This document shows positions 10,262-19,651 of a DNA stretch of 64,000 nucleotides, in pieces. The stretch spans positions 33,061,896-33,125,895 of the forward strand of contig NC_067206.1 of NCBI RefSeq assembly GCF_026262505.1. Reading direction: 5' to 3'. Under the pieces are notes generated by a model. The model was not told the DNA's origin. It was given only the letters and a program-made list of their open reading frames with translations, and made no database searches. Source of the stretch: Trichomonas vaginalis G3. Taxonomy: Eukaryota > Parabasalia > Trichomonadida > Trichomonadidae. The number at the start of each line of letters is the position of its first letter. The first letter of the stretch is position 1. Both the position numbers and the translations under genes were made by a program.

Positions 10262-12888
10262 GCTAAATGAATGATAATCAAATTAGAGCAGAAGGTAAAG
10301 GTTATTTAAACGCTTCTATAACATTCCTGATGGTGTTAATCCTAAAACTCGTAGAAAGCTATTTAAATGAAGCAATAGATGCATAGAAGGTTTGACATTT
10401 CATCAGAAAGTGAGAGATTAGCGAGAATGTTAAATGTTAATATTGATTTCTATTATTGTGATCCTCAACCAGAAGACGTGGACATAAATAAGGTAGACTT
10501 TCCATTAGTGGAATCAATAATGATAGATCCAGAATTTGAAACAGTAAATATTTTATTAACACAGAGTCCATGTGGAAAACTTCACGCTGACAGAATAACA
10601 GACGTTGAAGCACTCACCGGCTATAAAGTTTGTCCATATTGTAAAGAAGAAGTTTATTTATCCGTGATGATCCAGAAGGAAAAACCAAAGAAGATTTTTA
10701 AAGCATTGTGAGAAATGTAAAGAAAATAATGGAAGATTAATTCAAGACGTTCAATTGCAAAAAGACCAGCAACCATATGCACCACATATTACGAAACAGA
10801 AGATATATCAGTGGTTATTAGCTCACAATTGCAGAATATTATAACCGACAAGATATATATTACTTTTGACTTCGAAACATTAGAGACTAAAGAAGAATTA
10901 CAACTTTCTGAGTGTGCAACTTGAACGCTTACTTAAAACCATTCATGGTATCATCAACGGTTAAATTAAATGATAAAACGTATACGAGGAATTTTGCTTA
11001 ACTTCGAGTGATTCTTTTATTTCTGATTGGATTGAGTTTTTATTTTCAAACCTGTTCATTAGTTGTTGAATCAAATATTGAACAATACAATGAATTATTG
11101 AAGCCGCAAACGGTGGGACTTTGTCTCATACATTAAATGAAAAACAGAAGGAAGCATTTAAAGAACTTCTAGATAAGGAATTCAATAAAGTGAATATCAT
11201 AGGTTTTAATTCGGGAAAGTTTGATTAAATTTAATTCTTCATGATTTAAAACACTGCAAAATGGAAAATAAAATCAATGCTGGGTTCATCTTCACAATTT
11301 AAGCAAATCATTGTAAAGAAAACAAACGTTCCATATGAATTGAGATTTATTGACATCAGAAATTATATAGCGGGTGGGACATTAGACCAATTCACTCAAG
11401 ATTTCGGAAACAATAAATCACGTGTTAAATCCTTTTTCCCTTATCAATTCATCACGTGGAAAATTACGAAGAAAGAATATATAAAGTGGAACCATTCACG
11501 AAAGATTCATTTTATTCAGCATTAACTCAAGAAACTATATCAGATAGTGATTATCAAATATATCTCAAATGCTAAAAATTTTAAGAATAGATTAGAATTA
11601 TTTTATTCATTATTGCAATAAAAAGTTGAAATTATGATGACCCAATCGATAAAATTATTGAAGAAACATTTGTTTATAAAATTGATATGCTTCATAACTT
11701 TCTTTATCATCGAATGCTTCAATGATTCGTTACGCTTTAGCATATAAAGACTTTAATCCTAATGAAAAATATCCTGAGGAAGAGATAGAATCAAGTTTAA
11801 TTAACGAAAAAAGTATTGGAAATATAAAATTGAATCATATAAGAAACAAATGAAAAGCAGAAAAGATACTAAAAATAATGTTTCAATGGATGATTTTCAA
11901 TACTATCACGATTTAATCCTTTCATCTAAATGCAAAATTGTGGTAAAGCGTTTACATATGCAAATAAACCAACATTAGATAGAATCGATAATGAAAAACC
12001 ACATACTAAAGAAAATTGTCAGTTAATGTGTTGTTATTGCAATGTCGTAAAATCAAATAAAGATGAAGATGTTCAACGTTTAAGAATCAATTTAAGAAAT
12101 TATGCATTAAAAAATAATTTACCAATGACTTTAGATTCAGTTGAAGCTTATCACATTCTCCGTAATGGAATTACTGGTGGTCTATCAAATGTTCAACATA
12201 GAGTAAATCTTAAAGGAATCACGCACATTAATAAACTTTCATATAGTCCAGAAACTAAAACTGTATCAAATGAGGACACTTCAAACATATGACTCATTTC
12301 GTTGGTGATTTTAATTCATTATATCCTTCATCATTTTCATCTAATCCTCATGATTTCATTCAATATACTGACCATAAAATGTATATGCCGGGAAGATTGA
12401 ATGGTGTTATCATTTGTGATACAACAACAAAGAAAGCAAAAGCATTGGGAATAATTAGAAAGAAAAATACTTTATTCGTGGCTGAAGTAAAGGGTCACAT
12501 TGATGAAAAATACATTAATGATTACATAAACTTTTTACCGATAATAAGAAACTTAGATATTATCACAGATGAAAAAACAATTGGCAATTTCATGTATAAT
12601 TACATGAAATCAAACAATTTACCAGTTGACCAGAAACAGAGGAAATTAACTCAGTTAGCATCAACACACAACCAATATCAACCATTTTCTTCTTATTATC
12701 TTTGGTATCTAATCGACAGGTTTAATTTTATCATCGATGACATTCAATCAATTTTAACATTTACTAAAAACACTTGTTTTAATGAATTTGCGAACGAATT
12801 TATGAACGAAAGACAAAAGGCTGAATTAGAAGGAAATAAAGGAAAAAGTTTATTTTGCAAGATTTCGCTTAATGGATCATATGGTTAG
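10262..12888 (+). pseudogene. Protein-primed type DNA polymerase B, broken
   Basis: Polymerase motifs appear in order but in shifting frames: Exo I FDFETLE (about 10865), Exo II GFNSGKFD (about 11202), Exo III FIDIRNYIAGG...FFPYQF (about 11344-11450), motif A DFNSLYPSS (12307) and motif B KISLNGSYG (to 12888). At least four frameshifts or stops separate them, and the sequence ends at motif B, so motif C (DTDS type) and the C-terminus are deleted. Family: PolB of Mavericks, organellar plasmids and related viruses. In an intact element it would copy the element from a terminal protein. A zinc/HNH-like domain lies between Exo III and motif A. Confidence 0.8.
11918..12288 (+). pseudogene. HNH-like zinc domain inside the PolB remnant
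   Basis: The translated stretch contains CGKAFTY...LDRIDNEKPHTKENCQL followed by C.YCN..KSN. This is the CxxC...LDRID...H..N...C..CN arrangement of HNH endonucleases. The first Cys of the leading CxxC pair is one base out of frame. The domain is followed by about 75 residues without a known motif, then by motif A in another frame. It could be a built-in DNA-binding finger of this polymerase type, or a homing-endonuclease-derived insert. It is in the same broken gene, not a separate one. Confidence 0.6.
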
Positions 12889-12981
12889 ATATATTAACGG
12901 CAATGCATTAGTTGAGGTTAACAATAAATTAATAGAAATTCCAATTTATTTTATTACTCCATTATATTTAAATAATATTTA
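12889..12981 (+). pseudogene. C-terminal tail of a lost Maverick gene
   Basis: Right after motif B, in another frame, about 29 codons read INGNALVEVNNKLIEIPIYF and end at a TAA near 12981. A deletion evidently joined the polymerase core to the end of the polymerase or of a following gene. Not identifiable further. Confidence 0.4.
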
Positions 12982-13001
12982 ATTTTTTTATTTCGTACGA
13001 A

Positions 13002-13274
13002 ATGGGTGACAACGAAGCATCCAAGAGTCCAGACGATGAATATAAAAAGAAACTAAACAGAATTAAATCAAAAATATGCTATTACAAAAAGAAGCCGCAA
13101 TGTGGTGGGGTTGAAAACGATCAAGAGAGGAAAGAAATAATCGAAAAATTAAAAACTTACCGTTCAATCCTTAAACTGAGTGAAGCAAAAATAAAAGAAT
13201 TTAATATAATAAATAAATTGATTGGAAGAGATGAATTTAATAAAGATGAATTTTTAAACTCAATCCAAATTTAA
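13002..13274 (+). CDS. Small charged coiled-coil protein, unknown
   Basis: 90-residue Lys/Glu-rich protein (MGDNEASKSPDDEYKKKLNR start) with predicted helices throughout. A Cys pair (residues 26 and 34) flanks a basic KKKPQ stretch. It has no recognised domain. It sits between the PolB remnant and the first repeat array, on the same strand as PolB. The frame is intact although its upstream neighbour is wrecked, and it is preceded by an AT-rich TTTTTTATTTCG leader like other element genes. Might bind DNA; that is a guess from charge only. Confidence 0.5.
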   Translation: MGDNEASKSPDDEYKKKLNRIKSKICYYKKKPQCGGVENDQERKEIIEKLKTYRSILKLSEAKIKEFNIINKLIGRDEFNKDEFLNSIQI

Positions 13275-13284
13275 TTTTTTCAGT

Positions 13285-14235
13285 GCTACCGTGTTACCAT
13301 GTGCTACCATTACATTTTGACAACAACACAGGAGGAAGGCAATAATTAATTATTTTTGAAGAACTGAAGGTGCTACCATGTTACCGGGTGCTACCATGTC
13401 AATTAATTTCTTTTAAAAATGGTGACAACATGACATTTTGACAACAACACAGGAGGAAGGTATTTATGAATTATTTTTGAAGAACTGAAGGTGCTACCAT
13501 GTTACCGGGTGCTACCATTACATTTTGACAACAACACAGGAGGAAGGTATTTATGAATTATTTTTGAAGAACTGAAGGTGCTACCATGTCAATTAATTTC
13601 TTTTAAAAATGGTGACAACATGACATTTTGACAACAACACAGGAGGAAGGTATTTATGAATTAATTTTGAAGAACTGAAGGTGCTACCATGTTACCGGGT
13701 GCTACCATGTCAATTAATTTCTTTTAAAAATGGTGACAACATGACATTTTGACAACAACACAGGAGGAAGGTATTTATGAATTATTTTTGAAGAACTGAA
13801 GGTGCTACCATGTTACCGGGTGCTACCATGTCAATTAATTTCTTTTAAAAATGGTGACAACATGACATTTGACAACAACACAGGAGGAAGGTATTTATGA
13901 ATTATTTTTGAAGAACTGAAGGTGCTACCATGTTACCGGGTGCTACCATGTCAATTAATTTCTTTTAAAAATGGTGACAACATGACATTTTGACAACAAC
14001 ACAGGAGGAAGGTATTTATGAATTATTTTTGAAGAACTGAAGGTGCTACCATGTTACCGGGTGCTACCATTACATTTTGACAACAACACAGGAGGAAGGT
14101 ATTTATGAATTATTTTTGAAGAACTGAAGGTGCTACCATGTTACCGGGTGCTACCATGTCAATTAATTTCTTTTAAAAATGGTGACAACATGACATTTTG
14201 ACAACAACACAGGAGGAAGGCAAAAATAAATTCAA
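13285..14235 (+). repeat. Direct repeat array A (nine units) beside the primase-helicase
   Basis: About nine tandem units, either ~119 bp or ~88 bp. Each contains GTGCTACCATGTTACCGGGT, TTTTGACAACAACACAGG and TGAATTATTTTTGAAGAACT. The long form adds GTCAATTAATTTCTTTTAAA plus ATGGTGACAACATGAC. Within a unit, GGTGCTACCAT occurs twice flanking the CCGG core. No coding potential. The array abuts the 3' end of the helicase gene, and an inverted counterpart lies at 16615-17275. Confidence 0.9.
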
Positions 14236-14243
14236 ATCATACT

Positions 14244-16556
14244 TTATAAAGCTTCATTTACAGGTATTTCATCGTCAGTAAATGAATCCTCATTATCGTT
14301 TGGTTCAACCTGTTTATATAATCCTTTCATTTCTTCTTTCAAAACATAACACCATGTCTGTTTACCATCTATTCTTTTATGTTTCCTATCACATTTATCC
14401 TTAATACTCGTTTGGAAATTCTTGTCTTTCATGTCTGATGGTTTGCAGAATAGAGCATTTTTACACATCATACCTGCACACAATTCATCATAATGTGTAT
14501 TTATCCATACATCTAAAGGATTTGTTGATAATTCAATTAAATCTTGTTTGGCTTCAGTCATCGGAATGATTCGTACATTAAATGATGAAAGGTCATAATT
14601 GATAAAATACGTCAGTAAATTATCATAAAATTCCTTTGTGCATGAATTCATTAAATTCTTGAAGTAATCAAATTGACCCTTAAATTTACCATTAACTCTT
14701 AAAACCACATATCTTCTGTCTCCAACTTCAATTTTGACAGGGTAAACGTTATTAGTTACGAAAATGAAGTTTGCAACATTCTGAGCAGTTCTTCTGGGTT
14801 GATTCTTTTCATTAATTCTAATCTCATTATCCGTTATAATTGATTTCAAAGCGTTGAAGTTTGCGAGTCTATCTTCACCTACATTCTTGAGTTCATTAAG
14901 TACAAGAAACATTTTATTCTCAACTACTGAGTTGAAATTACCCGTTAGCTCACCTATTTCAGTAATGTTTTTACATGAATAACCAGCGAGAAGTTCAGAA
15001 ATAATGTCTGTGAATCTGTTTTTACCTGTTCCCTGAAGTCCTTTCAAAATAATTGCTGTTTCATTCTTGATTCCAGGATGTTGAATCATTGATGCAATCC
15101 AACCGAGAAGGTATTTATACACTTCATCGTTATTATCACAAATGGCTTCTTTAATGAAATTCATAAACATCTCAATTTTTGAGTAATCAGGCTTTTCGAG
15201 AATGTTGTATTTATAACCTTGAAACGTTGAGAAAACATCTAGGGAATCAGATTTAAAGCAAACACCCTTAACGGTTAATGAAGACAATTGATTTAGTAGT
15301 ACATCCCATGCTGTTATTGTTTTACCTTCTTCTTTAAATAATTTAATCATTTTGAGTGACTCTTTCATGTTTGACTGAAGAACAAATGATATTTGATTCA
15401 TTTTGTCGTGGATATTATAGTCCTTTTGAATGAAGTATTTGTTTCCACAATCTACAAAACGGATTACACGTGATAAATCCTCAATTACTTCAGAACTGTT
15501 TTTATACTGATGATTTTCAGCCTTGCGTCTAATATCTGTTATCAAAAACGAGTCATCAAGTTTTATATCAAATGTTATTTTTGGCTTACGTAATAAAGGC
15601 AAAACGTATTCATCATAATATTCCTTTTGATATAGTTTTAGAATCTTCACCAAAACAAATGGAGAAGTCATTAAATGTGCATATCTACTACGTGCTTTTT
15701 CAAAATTACTTTTTGCATTTTCTGTTAAACTGCAGAAGTTATAAACGTTATCGTATGCTTCATTAATTAAATGATTAGGTAACGAATTAATTGCTTGAAA
15801 CAGTGTGAATAATGTTATTTCTTTTTCTAAATTCATGTTTCCACCGTCATTATGTACTTCAAAATCACAGATGCCATCAACTATGCTCTGGGCAAGTTTA
15901 TCGTCAATGTTTACATCTTTGTTTTCATTCATGATAGTCTTTATTTCTTCATTCTTCTGTTCAACTCTTACCTTAATATTCAAATCATTTAATATATCAT
16001 TCACTGTTCTGGTTAATGTTGAGTCATAACTTCCACGAATGAATGAGTATGTATTGATTGATTCTGATGCATTCTTGCGAACTCTTGAATCAGCCATAAC
16101 TACTAATGAACGCTTTGAATCATCCATAGAAGTCATTATGTCAATATCATAATCATTGCAGGAATAACATTTAATCATTCTGTTCGAAACTGCATAGAAG
16201 AAATTAGTGTTGCAATAAATGTGAAGACCTCCTGAAGCGGTTTTAACGATAACATCTTTATCCGAAAGTTTTGATAAAATGTCTTTTCTAACCGTTTCTT
16301 TAAGTTCATCATTGTACGATTTATTGATATCGACATCTATAATCGTTAAATTCGAAATTTTATTTACTAATAAAGCCATACCAGTTTTCCTTCCTCTCCC
16401 TCCATCATGTTTGAAGTAGTTATGTAAATCAATCTTGTTTTCACTAATTCTTTCGTTGAGGGTTTTAGTTTCTGCCACAACTAATTCCTCAACTAATGAA
16501 TCAATAACTTTTTCATCAGAAACGATAAAGTTGCCGCTGTTGTTTGTTGCTGTCAT
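14244..16556 (-). CDS. Primase-polymerase/D5-like superfamily 3 helicase
   Basis: 770-residue intact protein. Residues 50-190 resemble a prim-pol catalytic domain: TIIDVDINK (~71-79, metal ligands), KTASGGLHIYC (~105-115) and a VVMADSRVR strand. After a linker and D5-like region, residues 470-620 form an SF3 helicase: Walker A GLQGTGKN (496-503), Walker B FLVLNE (540-545), sensor motif C FIFVTNN (587-593) and arginine motif GDRRY (602-606). It would prime and unwind DNA during element replication. This is the best-preserved large gene in Maverick 1. It is bracketed by oppositely oriented repeat arrays, suggesting that they are its binding sites or origins. Such proteins occur in NCLDVs, virophages and some polinton-like viruses. 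Confidence 0.9.
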   Translation of the reverse strand: MTATNNSGNFIVSDEKVIDSLVEELVVAETKTLNERISENKIDLHNYFKHDGGRGRKTGMALLVNKISNLTIIDVDINKSYNDELKETVRKDILSKLSDKDVIVKTASGGLHIYCNTNFFYAVSNRMIKCYSCNDYDIDIMTSMDDSKRSLVVMADSRVRKNASESINTYSFIRGSYDSTLTRTVNDILNDLNIKVRVEQKNEEIKTIMNENKDVNIDDKLAQSIVDGICDFEVHNDGGNMNLEKEITLFTLFQAINSLPNHLINEAYDNVYNFCSLTENAKSNFEKARSRYAHLMTSPFVLVKILKLYQKEYYDEYVLPLLRKPKITFDIKLDDSFLITDIRRKAENHQYKNSSEVIEDLSRVIRFVDCGNKYFIQKDYNIHDKMNQISFVLQSNMKESLKMIKLFKEEGKTITAWDVLLNQLSSLTVKGVCFKSDSLDVFSTFQGYKYNILEKPDYSKIEMFMNFIKEAICDNNDEVYKYLLGWIASMIQHPGIKNETAIILKGLQGTGKNRFTDIISELLAGYSCKNITEIGELTGNFNSVVENKMFLVLNELKNVGEDRLANFNALKSIITDNEIRINEKNQPRRTAQNVANFIFVTNNVYPVKIEVGDRRYVVLRVNGKFKGQFDYFKNLMNSCTKEFYDNLLTYFINYDLSSFNVRIIPMTEAKQDLIELSTNPLDVWINTHYDELCAGMMCKNALFCKPSDMKDKNFQTSIKDKCDRKHKRIDGKQTWCYVLKEEMKGLYKQVEPNDNEDSFTDDEIPVNEAL

Positions 16557-16614
16557 TTATATAGGAATAAAAAATAAAAAATAATTTTAAAACCAACTTT
16601 ATTTTTGGACTGCA

Positions 16615-17275
16615 TCAAATTTCCTGTGTTGTTGTCAAAATGTCATGTTGTCATCATTTTTTCAGAGAAGTTAAATTACCTGGTGACCTGGTGACCTCAT
16701 CAGTTATTCAAAAATAATTCATAAATACCTTCCTCCTGTGTTGTTGTCAAAATGTCATGTTGTCACCATTTTTAAAAGAAATTAATTGACATGGTAGCAC
16801 CCGGTAACATGGTAGCACCTTCAGTTCTTCAAAAATAATTCATAAATACCTTCCTCCTGTGTTGTTGTCAAAATGTAATGGTAGCACCCGGTAACATGGT
16901 AGCACCTTCAGTTCTTCAAAAATAATTCATAAATACCTTCCTCCTGTGTTGTTGTCAAAATGTCATGTTGTCACCATTTTTAAAAGAAATTAATTGACAT
17001 GGTAGCACCCGGTAACATGGTAGCACCTTCAGTTCTTCAAAAATAATTAATTATTGCCTTCCTCCTGTGTTGTTGTCAAAATGTCATGTTGTCACCATTT
17101 TTAAAAGAAATTAATTGACATGGTAGCACCCGGTAACATGGTAGCACCTTCAGTTCTTCAAAAATAATTCATAAATACCTTCCTCCTGTGTTGTTGTCAA
17201 AATGTCATGTTGTCATCATTTTTAAAAGAAATTAATTGACATGGTAGCACCCGGTAACATGGTAACAGTGAAATA
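16615..17275 (-). repeat. Direct repeat array B (six units), inverted relative to array A
   Basis: Six units of the same ~119/~88-bp repeat, seen here as its complement (CTTCCTCCTGTGTTGTTGTC at about 16615, 16731, 16850, 16938, 17060 and 17178). The unit nearest the helicase gene is divergent (GGTGACCTGGTGACCTCATC). It lies upstream of the primase-helicase start, so it may also carry the gene's promoter. Confidence 0.9.
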
Positions 17276-17290
17276 AAATTTTGTTATCAG

Positions 17291-17473
17291 TTATTTTATC
17301 ATCATTTTATTAAGTTCATCTTTAGTTAATAATTTGAATGGATTCACTAATGTTCCACCTTGAGTCACAACACTTGCCCCGGCTAATTGTGAAGAACCTG
17401 GGATAAGTACTCCATGAAATGATTTCATTGGTATCATTAATTTAGAAATAGTTGGCTTAATTAATTTTGTCAT
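17291..17473 (-). CDS. Small Maverick protein, unknown (60 aa)
   Basis: Starts MTKLIKPTISKLMIPMKSFH and ends PFKLLTKDELNKMMIK. No known domain. The KLLTKDELNKM end resembles KLLTRQQLEKLLK in the next gene at 17508, suggesting a shared short helical motif. It lies 17 bp from array B, and its stop lies just inside the array's edge. The leader before the ATG is AT-rich (TTTTATTTTTATCATAA). Confidence 0.5.
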   Translation of the reverse strand: MTKLIKPTISKLMIPMKSFHGVLIPGSSQLAGASVVTQGGTLVNPFKLLTKDELNKMMIK

Positions 17474-17507
17474 TTATGATAAAAATAAAATTACATAATT
17501 TAAATTT

Positions 17508-17651
17508 TTATTTTCTCATTTTCTCATCCTGTTTTGGTTTCAGCAACTTTTCAAGTTGTTGTCTTGTCAGTAACTTTAATTTTAACTTTGGATCAAATAT
17601 TGGGTTTCCATCTTTATCTCTTCCAATAACACCATATGGTAGAATCTTCAT
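17508..17651 (-). CDS. Small Maverick protein, unknown (47 aa)
   Basis: MKILPYGVIGRDKDGNPIFD start, then a basic, Leu-rich helix ending LKLLTRQQLEKLLKPKQDEK. Found by reading the minus strand between larger genes. Same orientation and leader type as its neighbours. Possibly a small virion or regulatory protein; a similar small Pro/Lys-rich gene lies at 43794 in Maverick 2. Confidence 0.5.
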   Translation of the reverse strand: MKILPYGVIGRDKDGNPIFDPKLKLKLLTRQQLEKLLKPKQDEKMRK

Positions 17652-17746
17652 TTATACTAAAATAAAAATTTAAATTATGCCGTTCGCTCTTTTGGAGCTC
17701 AGGACTTTCAGTCCGTTCTAAAGTTTGTTTCACAAACATTGAGCGT

Positions 17747-18862
17747 TCATTGAACTCTATACCATGCGTAAACCGTCATGTAAGGTGGCATGTATTCTTT
17801 ACTTTGTCCCGTTGTTTGTGTATATCCTGAAACGAAATGTGTATGGTTTCCTTCTCCTTGAGTGTCACTCCAGTAACAATTTATAGCAAACTTAACGTCG
17901 TCTTTAACATCATATCCTTTACCTTTTGTCATTCCTGACCAATCCCAATATCTATGCTTATGCCAACCTGCTTGAGATGTACTTAAATCTATGTAGTGAC
18001 TGTGTGCAGGTAAATTTTCACCTGAAATCGTTTTACTTCCACCTGTTTCCTTTGAAGAGTTTGCACAGTATAAGAATTTATCTACAATCTGCTTCCACGT
18101 ACCAAAACCTAAAACTGTTGCTGGATTTGTTGAGTTCATTGACGTATAAATAGAGCCTATAGGATATAATGTTTGAAGAATCTGAGTCTTTAATGTTTGA
18201 AGCTCTGTTTTGTCTGCTTTCTTATCATATAAATCTTGAGCAGTGAATTTAACATTATTTTCACTACTCATGACATAAACATTTTTACAGCTAATTTTTT
18301 TATTCGTTGTTATGTTTTCATTCGATGTTAAACCTTGTGGAAAGTTAGGAGGTTTATAATATAATGCATCCCCATCAGTTCCCTCAACCGTTCCTTCAAT
18401 ACTTTCTATAGCAACAGTTGAGAAGAAGTTATGTGTATGTTCTTTATTTGCTTTCTTCTCTAACTCATTGTTAACATATGTTTTATCCGCTTTAAGGTCT
18501 AAACATCCCGAAACCCATCCTTTATCAGCTTTAACTTTAAAAGTCTCCAATGTCCATTCATGATACCATTCAACCTTTTCTTTAATTTCATTATCTTTTT
18601 CATCCACATAAACCAAATTTGCCTTCTTATTTAACTCACTATCCACATAAACCAAATTTGCCTTCTTCATTAACTCACTATCCACATATTCCTTATTTGC
18701 CTTCTTCATTATGTCATTTAGGAAACCTTCTATGAATTCCTCATTTAAATTAAATCTTCCAATCTTCAAAACTTTAGGAAATGCATTTAATGCGTAATAT
18801 CTCTGTTCTTCTGGTGGAATTGATGTTATATCATCCGTTATTCCTTTAATTTTTGAATTCAT
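17747..18862 (-). CDS. Fibre-like protein with phage tail-collar-type C-terminus
   Basis: 371 residues from ATG 18862 (the frame is open further upstream but without an ATG). The middle contains short heptad-like repeats: KANLVYVDSEL, KADKTYVNNELEKKANKEH. The C-terminal third has IYPIGSIYTSMNSTNPATVLG-like sequence, GTWKQIVDKF, NLPAHSHYIDL and MPPYMTVYAWYRV. These are the marks of phage short-tail-fibre/collar domains. In Mavericks such proteins are annotated as fibre repeats and probably sit on the capsid surface as trimers. The last 110 codons are nearly identical in DNA to the fibre gene of Maverick 2 (45338-46722), while sequences just before diverge sharply. Confidence 0.8.
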   Translation of the reverse strand: MNSKIKGITDDITSIPPEEQRYYALNAFPKVLKIGRFNLNEEFIEGFLNDIMKKANKEYVDSELMKKANLVYVDSELNKKANLVYVDEKDNEIKEKVEWYHEWTLETFKVKADKGWVSGCLDLKADKTYVNNELEKKANKEHTHNFFSTVAIESIEGTVEGTDGDALYYKPPNFPQGLTSNENITTNKKISCKNVYVMSSENNVKFTAQDLYDKKADKTELQTLKTQILQTLYPIGSIYTSMNSTNPATVLGFGTWKQIVDKFLYCANSSKETGGSKTISGENLPAHSHYIDLSTSQAGWHKHRYWDWSGMTKGKGYDVKDDVKFAINCYWSDTQGEGNHTHFVSGYTQTTGQSKEYMPPYMTVYAWYRVQ

Positions 18863-18904
18863 AAATAAAATTTCTTTTATATTTGATATCACTGCACCAC
18901 CTTT

Positions 18905-19075
18905 TCAAACGAATTCGAAATGGTCATTTTTCAATACTATCTCCAAATCTCCATATTTCAACCTTTGTGTTTGTTCTGCCATCTTTGAATTATATGCATA
19001 TGTGGCGTATGTAACGGTTTGAAGGACCTGGGTGCTTTGCGCCTTAAGTTGCTGTGGTTGCTGTTGTTTAATCAT
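18905..19075 (-). CDS. Small Gln-rich Maverick protein, unknown (56 aa)
   Basis: MIKQQQPQQLKAQSTQVLQT start; ends in KYGDLEIVLKNDHFEFV. No known domain. The Gln/Ala N-terminus and the location directly upstream of the fibre gene, on the same strand, suggest a virion accessory protein or fibre-attachment peptide, but nothing proves this. Confidence 0.45.
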   Translation of the reverse strand: MIKQQQPQQLKAQSTQVLQTVTYATYAYNSKMAEQTQRLKYGDLEIVLKNDHFEFV

Positions 19076-19099
19076 TTATTATGATTTAAAAATAAATAT

Positions 19100-19651
19100 T
19101 TAATCCGTTATCTCATCAGCTATTTTCTCTATTTGAAATTGCCATAATATTTCATTCATAAATTCTAAATCACAATCAAATAGGTCAGTTATTCTAAATT
19201 TAATATTTGATAAATCTTTTGAATGAAGAATAAATGAATTCCCGGATAATTGAAACGGATATGATAAAGAAAATGTGTTTAAGTTGATGGATAAAATGTT
19301 TTGTATTGATGGGTAAGAGTTAGGGTCTAATGTTTGATGTGAAAATCTCATTGGGGTATTAACTTTATCACATTTGATTAAAATGAAATTGGAACCAGTG
19401 TCAGAATACAAAACATCCCCAACATCTTTTTCAAAATTTAATATCCCCAACAATGAACGAAGATGAGGAGTACAAAATTTAATTTTCAGCGGGAATTTAA
19501 TAAGGTTATTTATTTCATCAAGTTCAAAAAGTTTATCGGGTTTTGATTTAAAATTTTCTTCATACCATACGATAAATGATTCATTAATATTATTAAATCG
19601 TGTTAAAATATCCCATTTCGCTATACACATTATTATGATATAGACATTCAT
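19100..19651 (-). CDS. Candidate minor capsid (penton-like) protein
   Basis: 183-residue frame (a second possible start is M8). The sequence is rich in beta-strand-like alternation; the C-terminal half reads FQLSGNSFILHSKDLSNIKF then RITDLFDCDLEFMNEILWQF. In Maverick 2 a 282-residue protein of similar character (46741-47589) also lies beside the fibre gene, as expected for a jelly-roll minor capsid protein next to its fibre. The protein is shorter than usual and may be an N-terminally truncated copy, because everything upstream (19.7 kb onward) is decayed. Function is inferred from position and composition. Confidence 0.4.
   Translation of the reverse strand: MNVYIIIMCIAKWDILTRFNNINESFIVWYEENFKSKPDKLFELDEINNLIKFPLKIKFCTPHLRSLLGILNFEKDVGDVLYSDTGSNFILIKCDKVNTPMRFSHQTLDPNSYPSIQNILSINLNTFSLSYPFQLSGNSFILHSKDLSNIKFRITDLFDCDLEFMNEILWQFQIEKIADEITD

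Noticed and set aside
13285-14235. AGGAGGAAGG...ATG looking like bacterial ribosome sites
   Set aside because: Occurs once per repeat unit with no open frame behind it, and the host is a eukaryote.
13285-17275. CRISPR array
   Set aside because: Units are contiguous, over 80 bp, with no unique spacers, and no cas genes are present.
17747-18862. Bacteriophage contamination because of tail-collar domains
   Set aside because: The gene sits among Maverick genes inside terminal repeats and target duplications, in trichomonad-like sequence.
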